A stretch of 64,000 bases of DNA, taken from contig DASQZJ010000051.1 of assembly GCA_035638775.1 (NCBI GenBank), positions 8,841 through 72,840 of the forward strand, read 5' to 3'. Under the pieces are notes generated by a model that made no database searches, was not told the origin of the DNA, and was given only the letters and a program-made list of their open reading frames with translations. The position numbers and the translations under genes were made by a program. The DNA is from DASQZJ01 sp035638775. GTDB lineage: Bacteria > Pseudomonadota > Gammaproteobacteria > UBA5335 > SLRW01. Of the stretch, positions 34,693 through 43,276 are shown piece by piece (the first letter of the stretch is position 1; the number at the start of each line of letters is the position of its first letter).

Positions 34693-36729
34693 TCAGCGCG
34701 GGTCGGGCGATCCGCGGGACCCCTGTGCACACACGGCCCCCGCGCCGTCCATCCCCACGGTCGCTTCTTCGCGCAGCTGCTCCAGCCACGCCTGAAACAT
34801 CAGCACCCCCCAGAGGTTGTACTGGCGGTCGTGGGTGCCGGCCAGGTGCTCGGCCCAGAGCTGCCGGATCGGACCGGGGTGCAGGAATCCCTCGCGGCGC
34901 AGGCGCGCCTCGTCCAGCAGGGCTTCGGCCCAGTCCCGCAGCGGCTCCCGGAGCCAGTGCTCGAGCGGGATGCTGAACCCCTGCTTGGGACGCTCGATCA
35001 GCTCCCGGGGCACGTAGCGGTAGAGCACCTGGCGCAGCAGCCACTTCCCCTGTCCGCCGTGGATCCGCAGGTCCAGCGGCAGGCTCCAGGCGTGCTCGGC
35101 GACCCGGTGGTCGAGCATCGGCACGCGCGCCTCCAGTCCGACCACCATGGTCGCCCGGTCCACCTTCGTCAGGATGTCGTCCGGCAGGTAGCTGACGAAA
35201 TCCATCCACATCAACCGCTCGGTGAACCCGCCCAGTGGCGGGGTATCGTCGATCAGCGTGGGCAGCGGCCGCGCACCCGGCACCAGCGCCTCCGGCCGCG
35301 CCCACTCCGACGCGAGCAGGGAGTAGGTTTCCGCGGGCGTTTGCGCCTGCAGAACGTCCGCGAGACGGTGCACCTTGTGACCGGGCTGACTCACCTGCAG
35401 CGCCTCCGGCAGGACCGGGCTGGCGATGCCGTGCAGCCGGTCCCAGAAGCCCGGCGGACCCAGCCGGAGAGACCTCGCCAGGCCCCGGCGCAGGGGGGGC
35501 GGAAGCATCGACACCTTGCGCCAGGTCGAGCGCGCCAGCCGGTAGCGCACGTATCCGCCGAACAGCTCGTCGCCGCCGTCCCCCGACAGCGCCACGGTCA
35601 CCTCGCTGCGGGCGAGCCGCGAAACCAGGAACGTGGGGATCTGCGAGGAATCGGCGAAGGGCTCGTCGTACAGCTCCGGCAGACGCGGGATCACGTCGAG
35701 GGCCTGGTCGGCACTCACGTACAGCGCCGTGTGGTCCGTGCCCAGGTGCGCCGCCACGGCGCGGGCGTATTCCGCCTCGTCGTACTCGCCGTAGTGAAAG
35801 CCGATGGAAAAGGTGCGCACGGGACGGCTGGACTGGGCCTGCATCAGGGCGGTGACGGTCGACGAATCGACCCCGCCCGACAGGAACGCGCCCAGCGGCA
35901 CGTCGGCGACCGTGCGGGATGCGACCGCGTCGCGCAGAAGTCGGTCCAGCGCCGCGCGCGCCTCTTCCGCGTCGCCGTCGAACCGCTGCTCCGCCGCTGC
36001 CGCGGCCCGCTCGCGCGCCGACCAGAACGGCGCCGACGCCGCCCGCACGTCGGCGTCCCCGCGCGGCGTGCGCGCGAAATCGGCGGTTGCCGTCAGCACG
36101 GTCCCGGGCCGCAGCTTGTACAGGTCCTCGAAAATGCACCAGGGCGACGGCACGTAGTCGTACCGCAGCAGGGCGGCGACGGCGTCGCGGCTCACCGGGT
36201 TGTGGAAGCCGGGGCACGCCCGGATCGCCTTCAGCTCGGAGCCGAACACGAACGAGCCGGCCACCCATCCGAAATAGAGGGGCTTGATCCCGACACGGTC
36301 GCGCGCCAGTCGCAGGCGGCGTTCCCGCCGGTCCCACAGCGCCAGGGCGAAGGCCCCGTTGCAACGCTCGAGCGCGGGCACCAGGCCCCACTCCTCCACC
36401 GAGGCCAGCAGCACCTCGGTGTCGGAGTGTCCGCGAAACGCGTGACCGGCAGCGGCCAGCTGTTCGCGCAGGGGACGGAAATTGTAGATCTCGCCGTTGA
36501 ACACGACCACGTAGCGCCCGCTTTCGGACACCATCGGCTGGTGCCCCGCCGGCGACAGGTCGATGACGGACAGGCGCCGGTGCGCCGCGGCAAAGCCCGC
36601 CGCGGCATCCTCGAACACGCCGTCGTCATCCGGGCCCCGGGCGCGGATGCGCGCAGCCATGTCGCGCGCGACGCGGCCGGGCCCGGTGCAGCGGTGACCG
36701 GGTGAGTACACCCCCGCCAGACCACACAT
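34693..36729 (-). CDS. asnB: Asparagine synthase (glutamine-hydrolysing)
   Basis: 678 aa. Start set at 36729 because it puts Cys at position 2 (MCGLAGVYS), the N-terminal nucleophile of the class II glutaminase domain; the frame stays open ~1.5 kb further upstream but opposite the SDR gene. Glutaminase marks: RARGPDD, RRLSVIDLSPAGHQPM, VVFNGEIYNF, GHSDTEVLL. Synthetase marks: the PP-loop ATP site FLSGGVDSS, then SGDGGDELFGGY and MDFVSYLPDDILTKVDRATM. It would convert aspartate to asparagine; many such genes instead amidate sugars, lipids or peptides in envelope or natural-product clusters. The ribosome site is weak (GGGGCTGCTGAT). Divergent from the SDR gene. Confidence 0.9.
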   Translation of the reverse strand: MCGLAGVYSPGHRCTGPGRVARDMAARIRARGPDDDGVFEDAAAGFAAAHRRLSVIDLSPAGHQPMVSESGRYVVVFNGEIYNFRPLREQLAAAGHAFRGHSDTEVLLASVEEWGLVPALERCNGAFALALWDRRERRLRLARDRVGIKPLYFGWVAGSFVFGSELKAIRACPGFHNPVSRDAVAALLRYDYVPSPWCIFEDLYKLRPGTVLTATADFARTPRGDADVRAASAPFWSARERAAAAAEQRFDGDAEEARAALDRLLRDAVASRTVADVPLGAFLSGGVDSSTVTALMQAQSSRPVRTFSIGFHYGEYDEAEYARAVAAHLGTDHTALYVSADQALDVIPRLPELYDEPFADSSQIPTFLVSRLARSEVTVALSGDGGDELFGGYVRYRLARSTWRKVSMLPPPLRRGLARSLRLGPPGFWDRLHGIASPVLPEALQVSQPGHKVHRLADVLQAQTPAETYSLLASEWARPEALVPGARPLPTLIDDTPPLGGFTERLMWMDFVSYLPDDILTKVDRATMVVGLEARVPMLDHRVAEHAWSLPLDLRIHGGQGKWLLRQVLYRYVPRELIERPKQGFSIPLEHWLREPLRDWAEALLDEARLRREGFLHPGPIRQLWAEHLAGTHDRQYNLWGVLMFQAWLEQLREEATVGMDGAGAVCAQGSRGSPDPR

Positions 36730-37020
36730 ATCAGCAGCCCCGATCCGTGGGCGGCCCGCACCGTTTGTCGTTGTATCCGGCAAGACGGGACCCGACCGCG
36801 CGGCGCGTGCCGCGGGAAGGACAACCGTGGGCGGTGCCGCGATCAGTGAACCCCTTTGCCAATAGTAGTCAAGGAACGGGGCTGCTGCCCGAGCGCGCCG
36901 CCCCGCCCCGCCACACCGCCCGTACGGCGCATCACCGGCGCGATCGGTGCGCCACGGGTCCGGTCTGCGGCACGGAACCCGTATACTGGGCACAATCCGA
37001 CAACACCGAGGAGAACTTCG

Positions 37021-37887
37021 ATGGGCAGCCTGGACGGAAAGACCGCATTCATCACCGGCGGCGGCTCCGGCATCGGCCGGGGCATCGCCGAGCGCTTCGC
37101 CCGCGACGGCGCCGACGTGTTCGTGGTGGACGTCGACGACGACGGCGCGGCGGGCACCGCGGAGATCGTCACCGGCCTGGGCCGCCGGGCCGGGACCTTC
37201 CACGGCAACGTCGCCTCCAAACCGCACCTGCAGGAGGCCGTGGAGCAGTGCGTCGGCAGCCTCGGCCGGCTCGACATCGTGGTGGCCAACGCCGGCATCG
37301 GCCGGCCCGCCTCGGTGCTGGACCAGGAGCTGAAGGACTGGCAGGACCAGCTCGACATCAACCTGACCGGCGTGTTTCTCACCGTGCAGGTCACGGCGCG
37401 CCGGATGGTCGAGCTCGGCGGCGGCGGGCGCATCATCTGCATGTCCTCGCTGGCGGCCGAGAACACCAGCCCGGAGATGTTCGCCTACTCCGCCACCAAG
37501 GCGGCCGTGCGCATGATGGTGCGCGCCTGGTCGCAGGACCTGGGGCGGCACGGCATCACCGTGAACGCGATCGGCCCGGGCATCATCGAGACGCCGCTCG
37601 CGCGCGGCCTGGCCGGTGACGAGGGCAGCCGCGTTCGCGGGGCGGTGGAGTCGATGACGCCGGCGGGCCGGGTCGGCCGGCCTTCGGACATCGCCGGGCT
37701 GGCAAGCTTCATGGCGGGCCCGGACGGCGAGTTCATGACCGGCGCCTACGTGCTCATGGACGGCGGGCTGCGTGACGCCCGCCCCGGCTGGCAGCCGGAC
37801 GCCGATACGGCACAGGAGATGCAACGCTACGTCCAGGCGGCCGAGGAGCGCCGCCGGCGCATGCAGCCCTGGCTCGACGAGCGTTGA
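37021..37887 (+). CDS. SDR family oxidoreductase
   Basis: 288 aa classical short-chain dehydrogenase. ATG at 37021 with GAGGAG 7 nt upstream; a TATACT at 36982-36987 is a possible -10 but no good -35 precedes it. The cofactor site is TGGGSGIG (about 12-19), with VVDVDDD after strand 2, which points to NAD(H) because an acidic residue ends that strand. The NAG motif and the catalytic Ser...YSATK (Tyr-x-x-x-Lys) are present, followed by the usual NAIGPG and a C-terminal GAYVLMDGG. The last ~35 residues form a charged helical tail. Substrate unknown. Divergent from the asparagine synthase gene. Confidence 0.9.
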   Translation: MGSLDGKTAFITGGGSGIGRGIAERFARDGADVFVVDVDDDGAAGTAEIVTGLGRRAGTFHGNVASKPHLQEAVEQCVGSLGRLDIVVANAGIGRPASVLDQELKDWQDQLDINLTGVFLTVQVTARRMVELGGGGRIICMSSLAAENTSPEMFAYSATKAAVRMMVRAWSQDLGRHGITVNAIGPGIIETPLARGLAGDEGSRVRGAVESMTPAGRVGRPSDIAGLASFMAGPDGEFMTGAYVLMDGGLRDARPGWQPDADTAQEMQRYVQAAEERRRRMQPWLDER

Positions 37888-38143
37888 CTGCTCCGGCCGC
37901 GACGCGGGGCCCGGGGCGCGGCCGGATCGTTCGCCGCTTTGCCGCGTTCCCCTCGCCGCGCCCGGCCGCGTGCCGATGACCGGAACCCTTGACGGGCGAG
38001 GCTGCCTCAGGATCATGCCGGCGAGACGACATGCGAGGATCGGGCGCCACCGAAGCAGCTCCCGTGACCGCTTCCGGCGCGCTCGTCCGGGTACGGCCCC
38101 GGCGGGTCCGGACGGGGACGAACCGCACAGCCGAGCTTCTCCA

Positions 38144-39448
38144 TTGATCAGACGAAAGCACAGCGCGCGGCCCGGGCGACTCCCGGGCCTTCCCGAATCG
38201 CTCTGCATCCTGCTGGTGCTCGGCGGGTTCGCCGTGCCCGCGCGGGCGGGTCTCAACGCCAGCACGGAGAACTCGATCAGCCAGATCATGATCCAGTCCA
38301 CCTACGCCCGCAGCAGCGAGGCCGCGGCACAGCGGGCCGGCACGCCCGTCCACACGGGCTCGCACTCGGCGATCCTGCCGCAGGTGGCCGAGAGCGCCTC
38401 GGAAGGCCTGCTCGTCGGCTTCGAGTACGCCAACCGCGACTTCACGCCAGCCCACCTGACGGGAAGCGCGGGCGTGGTCTACACCACCGAGGGCCAGCGC
38501 GCCTTCGACGGCAGCATGCTCGTGCCCGAGGTGTTCACCCTGGCGGGCCGTCCGGTGCTCAACCTGGTGCAGGTCCAGTATTTCGAGGATCCGACCCAGG
38601 AGTACTTCGGCCTGGGCAACAACAGCGTCGGGTCCAACCCGCTGTCGACCCACAGGATCCGGCGCGAGACGGCCCTGGAGACGCTCGGGTGGCGGGTCAC
38701 CCCGTGGGTGACGGTGGCCCTGGGCGCCGGCGTGAACCACGTCTCCATCGGCCGGGGGGTCCGGGAAAACGCGGCGACGCCCTACACCGTCGACCTGTAC
38801 CCCAATCTCGTGGGCATCCACGGCGGCATGACCAGTCCGGTCTCGCTCTCGGTCATCTACGACGACCGCAGGAACCTGACCGAGCCGTCGCGTGGCTGGA
38901 ACGCGTACGTGAAGGTCCAGCACGTGGGACCGGAGCTGGGAAACGACTACCACTACACCCGCTACGCCTTCAGCGCGAGCTACCTGTTTCCCGTCGTCAA
39001 TGCCGATCACATCATGGGCGTGCGCCTGCGCGGCGAGTACCTGAACGGGTCGGTGCACCAGCTGCCGTTCTACGAGCTGGCATCGCTGGGCGGCGACCAG
39101 AACATGGAGGGCTACCACAAGAACCGCTTCCTGGGGCAGAGCGATATCCTGTTCTCCACCGAGTACCGGCAGAAGCTGAGCAGGTTCAACTGGCACGACA
39201 TCTGGCACGTGCGGATCGACGGCGTCCTGTTCGGTGACGCCGGGCGCGTGTTCATCGATGCAAAGGCCCGGCAGGACCAGTTCCGGGTGAACGGCGACCT
39301 GATCACGCGGGTGATCCACAACTTCCGCTACGACTACGGGGCCGGCCTGCGAATCGCGCTGGGACAGGTCCTGGTCGCACGGCTCGATCTCGGCTTCAGC
39401 CAGGAAAACAAGGGCCTGTCCTACCTTTCCTTCAGCGAGGTCTTCTAG
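38144..39448 (+). CDS. BamA/Omp85-like outer-membrane barrel without POTRA domains
   Basis: 434 aa from the likely TTG start at 38144. This gives a signal peptide (RRKHSARPG... LCILLVLGGFAVPARA) cleaved before GLNAS; no strong ribosome site, so the start is uncertain. The mature protein is beta-strand rich throughout: GLLVGFEYANRDF, VIYDDRRNLTEPSRGW (the DxRxxxxxPxxG pattern of Omp85 barrels), then YHYTRYAFSASYLFPV, RLRGEYLNGSV, ASLGGDQNMEGY, VLFGDAGRVF. It ends in Phe, as outer-membrane barrels do. The LGGDQNMEGY-x-x-x-R segment resembles the GG...RGY loop 6. No POTRA repeats precede it, so it belongs to the short surface-antigen/patatin-type barrels of unknown role. Confidence 0.8.
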   Translation: MIRRKHSARPGRLPGLPESLCILLVLGGFAVPARAGLNASTENSISQIMIQSTYARSSEAAAQRAGTPVHTGSHSAILPQVAESASEGLLVGFEYANRDFTPAHLTGSAGVVYTTEGQRAFDGSMLVPEVFTLAGRPVLNLVQVQYFEDPTQEYFGLGNNSVGSNPLSTHRIRRETALETLGWRVTPWVTVALGAGVNHVSIGRGVRENAATPYTVDLYPNLVGIHGGMTSPVSLSVIYDDRRNLTEPSRGWNAYVKVQHVGPELGNDYHYTRYAFSASYLFPVVNADHIMGVRLRGEYLNGSVHQLPFYELASLGGDQNMEGYHKNRFLGQSDILFSTEYRQKLSRFNWHDIWHVRIDGVLFGDAGRVFIDAKARQDQFRVNGDLITRVIHNFRYDYGAGLRIALGQVLVARLDLGFSQENKGLSYLSFSEVF

Positions 39449-39559
39449 CGACAATGCGCCGGGCCCGCCGGCTCCGGAGCGCGCGGCCCGCGCCTGCCGC
39501 ACGAAGGCTCCGGGACCCGGCAGTAGCTTCCGGGCGATTGGCGATCGGAGAGAAACCTG

Positions 39560-40258
39560 ATGCGACGGACGCAGCACGACGAACAACATCGCGCCGGCCG
39601 GGCCGGCTGGCTGCGCGCGGCCGTGCTCGGTGCCAACGACGGCCTGGTATCGGTCGGCGCGCTGGTGCTGGGCGTGGCCGCTTCCAGCTCGCCGCCCGCG
39701 GGCGTGCTCGTGGCCGGCGTCTCGGCCTGGGTCGCGGGCGCCCTGTCGATGGCGGCCGGCGAGTACGTCTCGGTGAGCACGCAGGCGGACATCGAGAGGG
39801 CGGACCTGGAAATCGAGCGCCGCGAGCTGGAGCGCCAGCCCGAATACGAGCACCAGGAGCTCGCCCGGATCTACGTCCGGCGCGGCCTCGAGCCCGAGCT
39901 CGCCGACCGGGTCGCGACCCAGCTGATGGCCCACGATGCACTGGGTGCCCACGCGCGCGACGAGATCGGCATCTCCGAAACCCTCGCGGCCAGGCCGTTC
40001 CAGGCGGCCTGGGCGTCGGGCCTGAGCTTCACCGCCGGGGTGGCGCCGCCGCTGCTCGCGATCTGGCTGGTCCCCGCGGGCCTGCTGGTCCCGGTGGTAT
40101 TCGGGGTCTGCCTGTTCTTCCTGGCGGTGCTCGGCGCGGTCGGCGCCTGGACCGGCGGCGCCGGCCTGCTCAAGGGGACGCTCCGCGTATTCCTGTGGGG
40201 CACCGCCGCCATGCTGGTCACGACCGCCGTCGGCACCCTGCTGGGCGCCCCGGGCTGA
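39560..40258 (+). CDS. VIT1/CCC1 family transporter
   Basis: 232 aa. ATG behind GGAGAG. The family motif GANDGLVSVGALVLGVAA opens the first membrane helix, followed by AGALSMAAGEYVSVSTQADIERADLE at the second. Then comes the long charged cytosolic helix region (ERRELERQPEYEHQELARIYVRRGLEPELADRVA, metal-binding in plant VIT1), and three C-terminal hydrophobic helices. Five helices in all, full length. Homologues move Fe2+ or Mn2+ out of the cytosol; direction and metal here are inferred. Located downstream of the barrel gene on the same strand with 111 bp between. Confidence 0.9.
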   Translation: MRRTQHDEQHRAGRAGWLRAAVLGANDGLVSVGALVLGVAASSSPPAGVLVAGVSAWVAGALSMAAGEYVSVSTQADIERADLEIERRELERQPEYEHQELARIYVRRGLEPELADRVATQLMAHDALGAHARDEIGISETLAARPFQAAWASGLSFTAGVAPPLLAIWLVPAGLLVPVVFGVCLFFLAVLGAVGAWTGGAGLLKGTLRVFLWGTAAMLVTTAVGTLLGAPG

Positions 40259-40351
40259 CACCCCGGTCCAGCAGCACGTCTCCCCCGAACCCTGCCGTCC
40301 GGCGGCCGTTGTCCATTCAGCCTGGATCTTCGTATGTTATTGTTCTTCTGA

Positions 40352-40380
40352 CCTAAAACCTAAGACCTAAAACCTAAAAC
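40352..40380 (+). repeat. A+T-rich CCTAAAA-type string, copy 3
   Basis: Four heptamers CCTAAAA, CCTAAGA, CCTAAAA, CCTAAAA, preceded by GTTCTT and followed by GGGCGGCGCC. It lies between two co-oriented genes. Confidence 0.8.
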
Positions 40381-40473
40381 GGGCGGCGCCCAGGCCGCGG
40401 CAAGCACCCGCGCATTGGTGGCCCACGCCGGGTTAGCATGTCCGCCGGGCCCAATTGATGGAGCGCGCCGCCC

Positions 40474-42063
40474 TTGAACGACGAGACCGTCTTCCTGCTG
40501 CTGTTCGTGGTCGCGACCGCGGTCGCCATCGGCGGGCGCTGGCTGCGGCTGCCCTACACCGTCGCGCTGGTCCTGGCCGGGCTGGCGCTGGGCTCGGTGC
40601 ACCTGTTCCCGGCGCCCGAGCTGACCCGTACCCTGCTGTTCTCCGTGTTCCTGCCCGGCCTGATTTTCGAGGCGGCCTTTCACCTGGACTTCCGCGAGTT
40701 CTGGCGCAACCGGACGACCGTCGTTTCCCTGGCGGTGCCCGGCGTCATCGCCTCCATCGTGCTGACCGTGCTGATCCTGACGCCGGTGACCAACGCGCTG
40801 GACTTCGTGCACGACTTCACCTGGAAGGAGGCCCTGGTCTTCGGCGCCCTGATCGCCGCCACCGACCCGATCTCGGTCATCGGCATCTTCCGCAGCCTGG
40901 GCGTACCGCGGCGCCTGTCGCTGCTGCTGGAGGGCGAAAGCCTGCTCAACGACGGCACCGGCATCGTCTTCTTCACCCTGAGCCTGTCGCTGGTGGCCGG
41001 CGCCACGGTCGGCGCCGGCAGCCTGGCCGCCGAGTTCGCCGCGGTGGTCGGCATCGGCGCGGCGATCGGCGCCGTCACGGGCTACGTGGTCTCGCTGCTG
41101 CTGCAGCAGGTCGACGACCCGATGATCGAGATCACCCTGACCACCATCGCCGCCTACGGCTCGTTCGTGGCCGCCGAGCAGCTCGGCTACTCGGGCATCA
41201 TCGCCACGGTGGCCGCCGGCATGGTCTGCGGCAACCTGGGCGCCCGGACCGGCATGTCCCCGTCGACCCGGGTGGCCACGGAGACCTTCTGGGAATACGT
41301 CGCCTTCGCCCTGAACTCGATCGTGTTCCTGCTGATCGGCCTCGAGGTCCGGCTCGACTCGCTGCTCTCGTCCTGGGTCGCGATCGTCGTCGCCTACCTG
41401 GCGGTCACGCTCGGGCGCGGCCTGGTGATCCTGACCGTCTGGGGCGGCATGGGCCTGACCCGGGAGCGCTTCCCGGGACGCTGGGCGATCGTCCTGACCT
41501 GGGGCGGGCTGCGCGGGGCGCTGCCCATGGTGCTGGTGCTGAGCCTGCCCCAGCACTTCCCGTTCCGGAGCCTGCTCGTCTCGATGACCTTCGGCGTGGT
41601 GCTCCTGTCGATCCTGGTCCACGGCCTGACCATGTCGCCGCTGCTTCGCCGGCTGGGCATCGCGCGCGACTCCGGCAAGCGCAACGCCTACGAGCTGCGC
41701 CGCGCCCGGCTGCTGGCCGCCGACACCGCCCTGGCGGAGATCGACCGCATGGCCGCCCGCGGCGTCGCCTCGCCGGAGGTGCTGGAGAGCCTGCGCGGCG
41801 AGTACCGCCAGCGCGCGGACAAGGCCCGCCAGTCCCTGGCCGACCTGCACATGCAGGACCGGCAGTTGCGCGAGGAAGAGCTCGCGCGCACCCGCCACGA
41901 GGTGCTGCAGGTGGAGAAGAAGGCGATCATGGACGCCCAGCAACAGGGCCGGCTCGGCCACGAAGCCGCCGCCCGCCTGCTGGCCGACATCGACGCCCGC
42001 CTCCTCCAGCTCGAATCCGGCCTCCCGCCGCAGCCCGAATCCCCGGCCGACCCGCCGGAATGA
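40474..42063 (+). CDS. CPA1 family Na+(K+)/H+ antiporter, NhaP type
   Basis: 529 aa. A TTG (40474) with GGAG 10 nt upstream is the best start; the nearby ATG at 40459 is out of frame. About 12 hydrophobic helices fill residues 1-400. The ion-site motif AATDPISVIGIFRSLG and the downstream LLEGESLLNDGTGIVFF mark the CPA1/NhaP family, and TWGGLRGALPMVLVLSLP is the conserved helix with Arg near the end of the pore. The C-terminal ~120 residues form a charged cytosolic helix region, likely regulatory. The product should exchange Na+ or K+ for protons at the inner membrane. It is convergent with the cytochrome/binding-protein fusion gene. Confidence 0.9.
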   Translation: MNDETVFLLLFVVATAVAIGGRWLRLPYTVALVLAGLALGSVHLFPAPELTRTLLFSVFLPGLIFEAAFHLDFREFWRNRTTVVSLAVPGVIASIVLTVLILTPVTNALDFVHDFTWKEALVFGALIAATDPISVIGIFRSLGVPRRLSLLLEGESLLNDGTGIVFFTLSLSLVAGATVGAGSLAAEFAAVVGIGAAIGAVTGYVVSLLLQQVDDPMIEITLTTIAAYGSFVAAEQLGYSGIIATVAAGMVCGNLGARTGMSPSTRVATETFWEYVAFALNSIVFLLIGLEVRLDSLLSSWVAIVVAYLAVTLGRGLVILTVWGGMGLTRERFPGRWAIVLTWGGLRGALPMVLVLSLPQHFPFRSLLVSMTFGVVLLSILVHGLTMSPLLRRLGIARDSGKRNAYELRRARLLAADTALAEIDRMAARGVASPEVLESLRGEYRQRADKARQSLADLHMQDRQLREEELARTRHEVLQVEKKAIMDAQQQGRLGHEAAARLLADIDARLLQLESGLPPQPESPADPPE

Positions 42064-42081
42064 TCAAGTCCTTAGTTCTTG

Positions 42082-42161
42082 CTTAAAACTTAACAACTTA
42101 ACACTTAACAACTTAACAACTTAACAACTTAACAACTTAATAACTCAATAACCTAAAACTC
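42082..42161 (+). repeat. A+T-rich CTTAACAA string, copy 4 (longest)
   Basis: About 80 bp, beginning CTTAAAAC and followed by many CTTAACAA octamers, decaying at the end to TAATAACTC and CCTAAAAC. It fills the gap between two convergent genes and starts after GTTCTTG. Confidence 0.85.
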
Positions 42162-42166
42162 ACCCT

Positions 42167-43276
42167 CTACCGTGCCACCAGCTTCACGTCCGAACTCTGC
42201 GCCCGCGTCCAGGTCAGCGGCTTCCGCCCCGCCGGATAACCGTTCTCCCGCAGCAGGAACGCCATCAGCTCGACGTACTGGCGGTGGCTCAGGCTGCCCG
42301 GGTCGTCCATCGGCATGTGCGAGGAGAAGAACCCGAAGATCGAGCCCACCGTCATGTCGTCGCCCGGCGAGGCGAACCCGGAGCCCTTGAGCGGCGGGCC
42401 TACCAGGCCGCCGAGGTTCGCGCCGTGGCACCGGGCACAGTGGGTGGCGTAGATCCCGCTGCCCTCGCGTGCCTGCTTCTTCGTGTACAGCCCCGGCGGG
42501 CCGTCTCCGCCCGCCTTGCCGCCGGCCACCCGTATGCTGAGCGCCTTGCCCGCCGCGGCGGGGCGGACCACCTCCACGCTGGCCAGCGCCTTCCCGAAGC
42601 GGCGCGCCGTCGCGCTCGCGCGCGGGGCGTACAGCGCCACGATCTCCCAGCGCGCGTGCGCCATCGACAGCGGCGTCGACTTCCAGGGGCCCGCCCGCGG
42701 ATGCGTGCGCTCGTACTGCCGACCGGCCAGCTCCCACACCGCGGCCGCGTCCACCCGGCCCCTGGCCAGGGCATCCAGCACCTGTTCCTGGGTGTTGAAC
42801 ACGCGCAGCCGGTGGCTGCCGCCGTCCAGGTAGAGATCCGGCGGGCTCAGGTAGGTCACCGCCACGCTGGCACCGGCGGGGAGCTGCGAGAGCCTGCTGC
42901 CGCCGGAGCTCATCAGCACGTAGCCGGTGTGCAGATAGGCGGGCGTGTGCTCCAGGCCCGAGGGCACGGAGGGCGCCGCCGGATCCAGCGGGAAACCCAT
43001 GATCAGGTCGCAGCGCTTGCGCGCCAGGCGGCGGTACGCGGCGGGGCCGAAGCCGTCCTCGCCGCGGTCGCCCGAGTCGACGCGCGCGATGTGCAGCCTG
43101 GCGGAGACGACCTTCGCCACCGCCCGCGCCACCGCCCGGTCCACGTGCGCCGAGGGGCTCGCGCGGTCGATGCAGACGCGCATCGGGGCCTGCGCCCGCG
43201 CCGGGCGCCAGGGCGCCGCGGCGAGGACGCAGGCCGCCGCCAGGACCAGCAGCGCCCTAGTCGAGCTTGAAGACAT
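42167..43276 (-). CDS. XoxJ/MxaJ-like binding protein fused to cytochrome c
   Basis: 369 aa periplasmic protein. Signal peptide 1-28 (ending ARA-QA). Residues ~30-245 look like the SBP-type domain found next to PQQ dehydrogenases (MRVCIDRASPSAHVDRAVARAVAKVV, CDLIMGFPLDP, YVLMSSGG). Residues ~260-365 are a cytochrome c domain with CARCH at 280-284 and a likely Met ligand in SSHMPMDDPG (~320). In methylotrophs these two functions are separate genes (XoxJ and XoxG). The gene overlaps the end of the dehydrogenase gene by 20 bp, so the two are co-translated, and the cytochrome is the likely electron acceptor. The A+T-rich repeat lies just past its stop. Fusion seen directly; partner role inferred. 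Confidence 0.85.
   Translation of the reverse strand: MSSSSTRALLVLAAACVLAAAPWRPARAQAPMRVCIDRASPSAHVDRAVARAVAKVVSARLHIARVDSGDRGEDGFGPAAYRRLARKRCDLIMGFPLDPAAPSVPSGLEHTPAYLHTGYVLMSSGGSRLSQLPAGASVAVTYLSPPDLYLDGGSHRLRVFNTQEQVLDALARGRVDAAAVWELAGRQYERTHPRAGPWKSTPLSMAHARWEIVALYAPRASATARRFGKALASVEVVRPAAAGKALSIRVAGGKAGGDGPPGLYTKKQAREGSGIYATHCARCHGANLGGLVGPPLKGSGFASPGDDMTVGSIFGFFSSHMPMDDPGSLSHRQYVELMAFLLRENGYPAGRKPLTWTRAQSSDVKLVAR

Noticed and set aside
34693..38301. A 1,202-residue minus-strand frame extending the asparagine synthase upstream
   Set aside because: The extra ~520 residues lie opposite the SDR gene and look like its shadow. Cys2 of the glutaminase must follow the start Met, which fixes the start at 36729.
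42082..42161. Longest A+T string considered as a CRISPR array
   Set aside because: Units are 7-8 bp in direct contact, with no unique spacers and no cas genes in the window.
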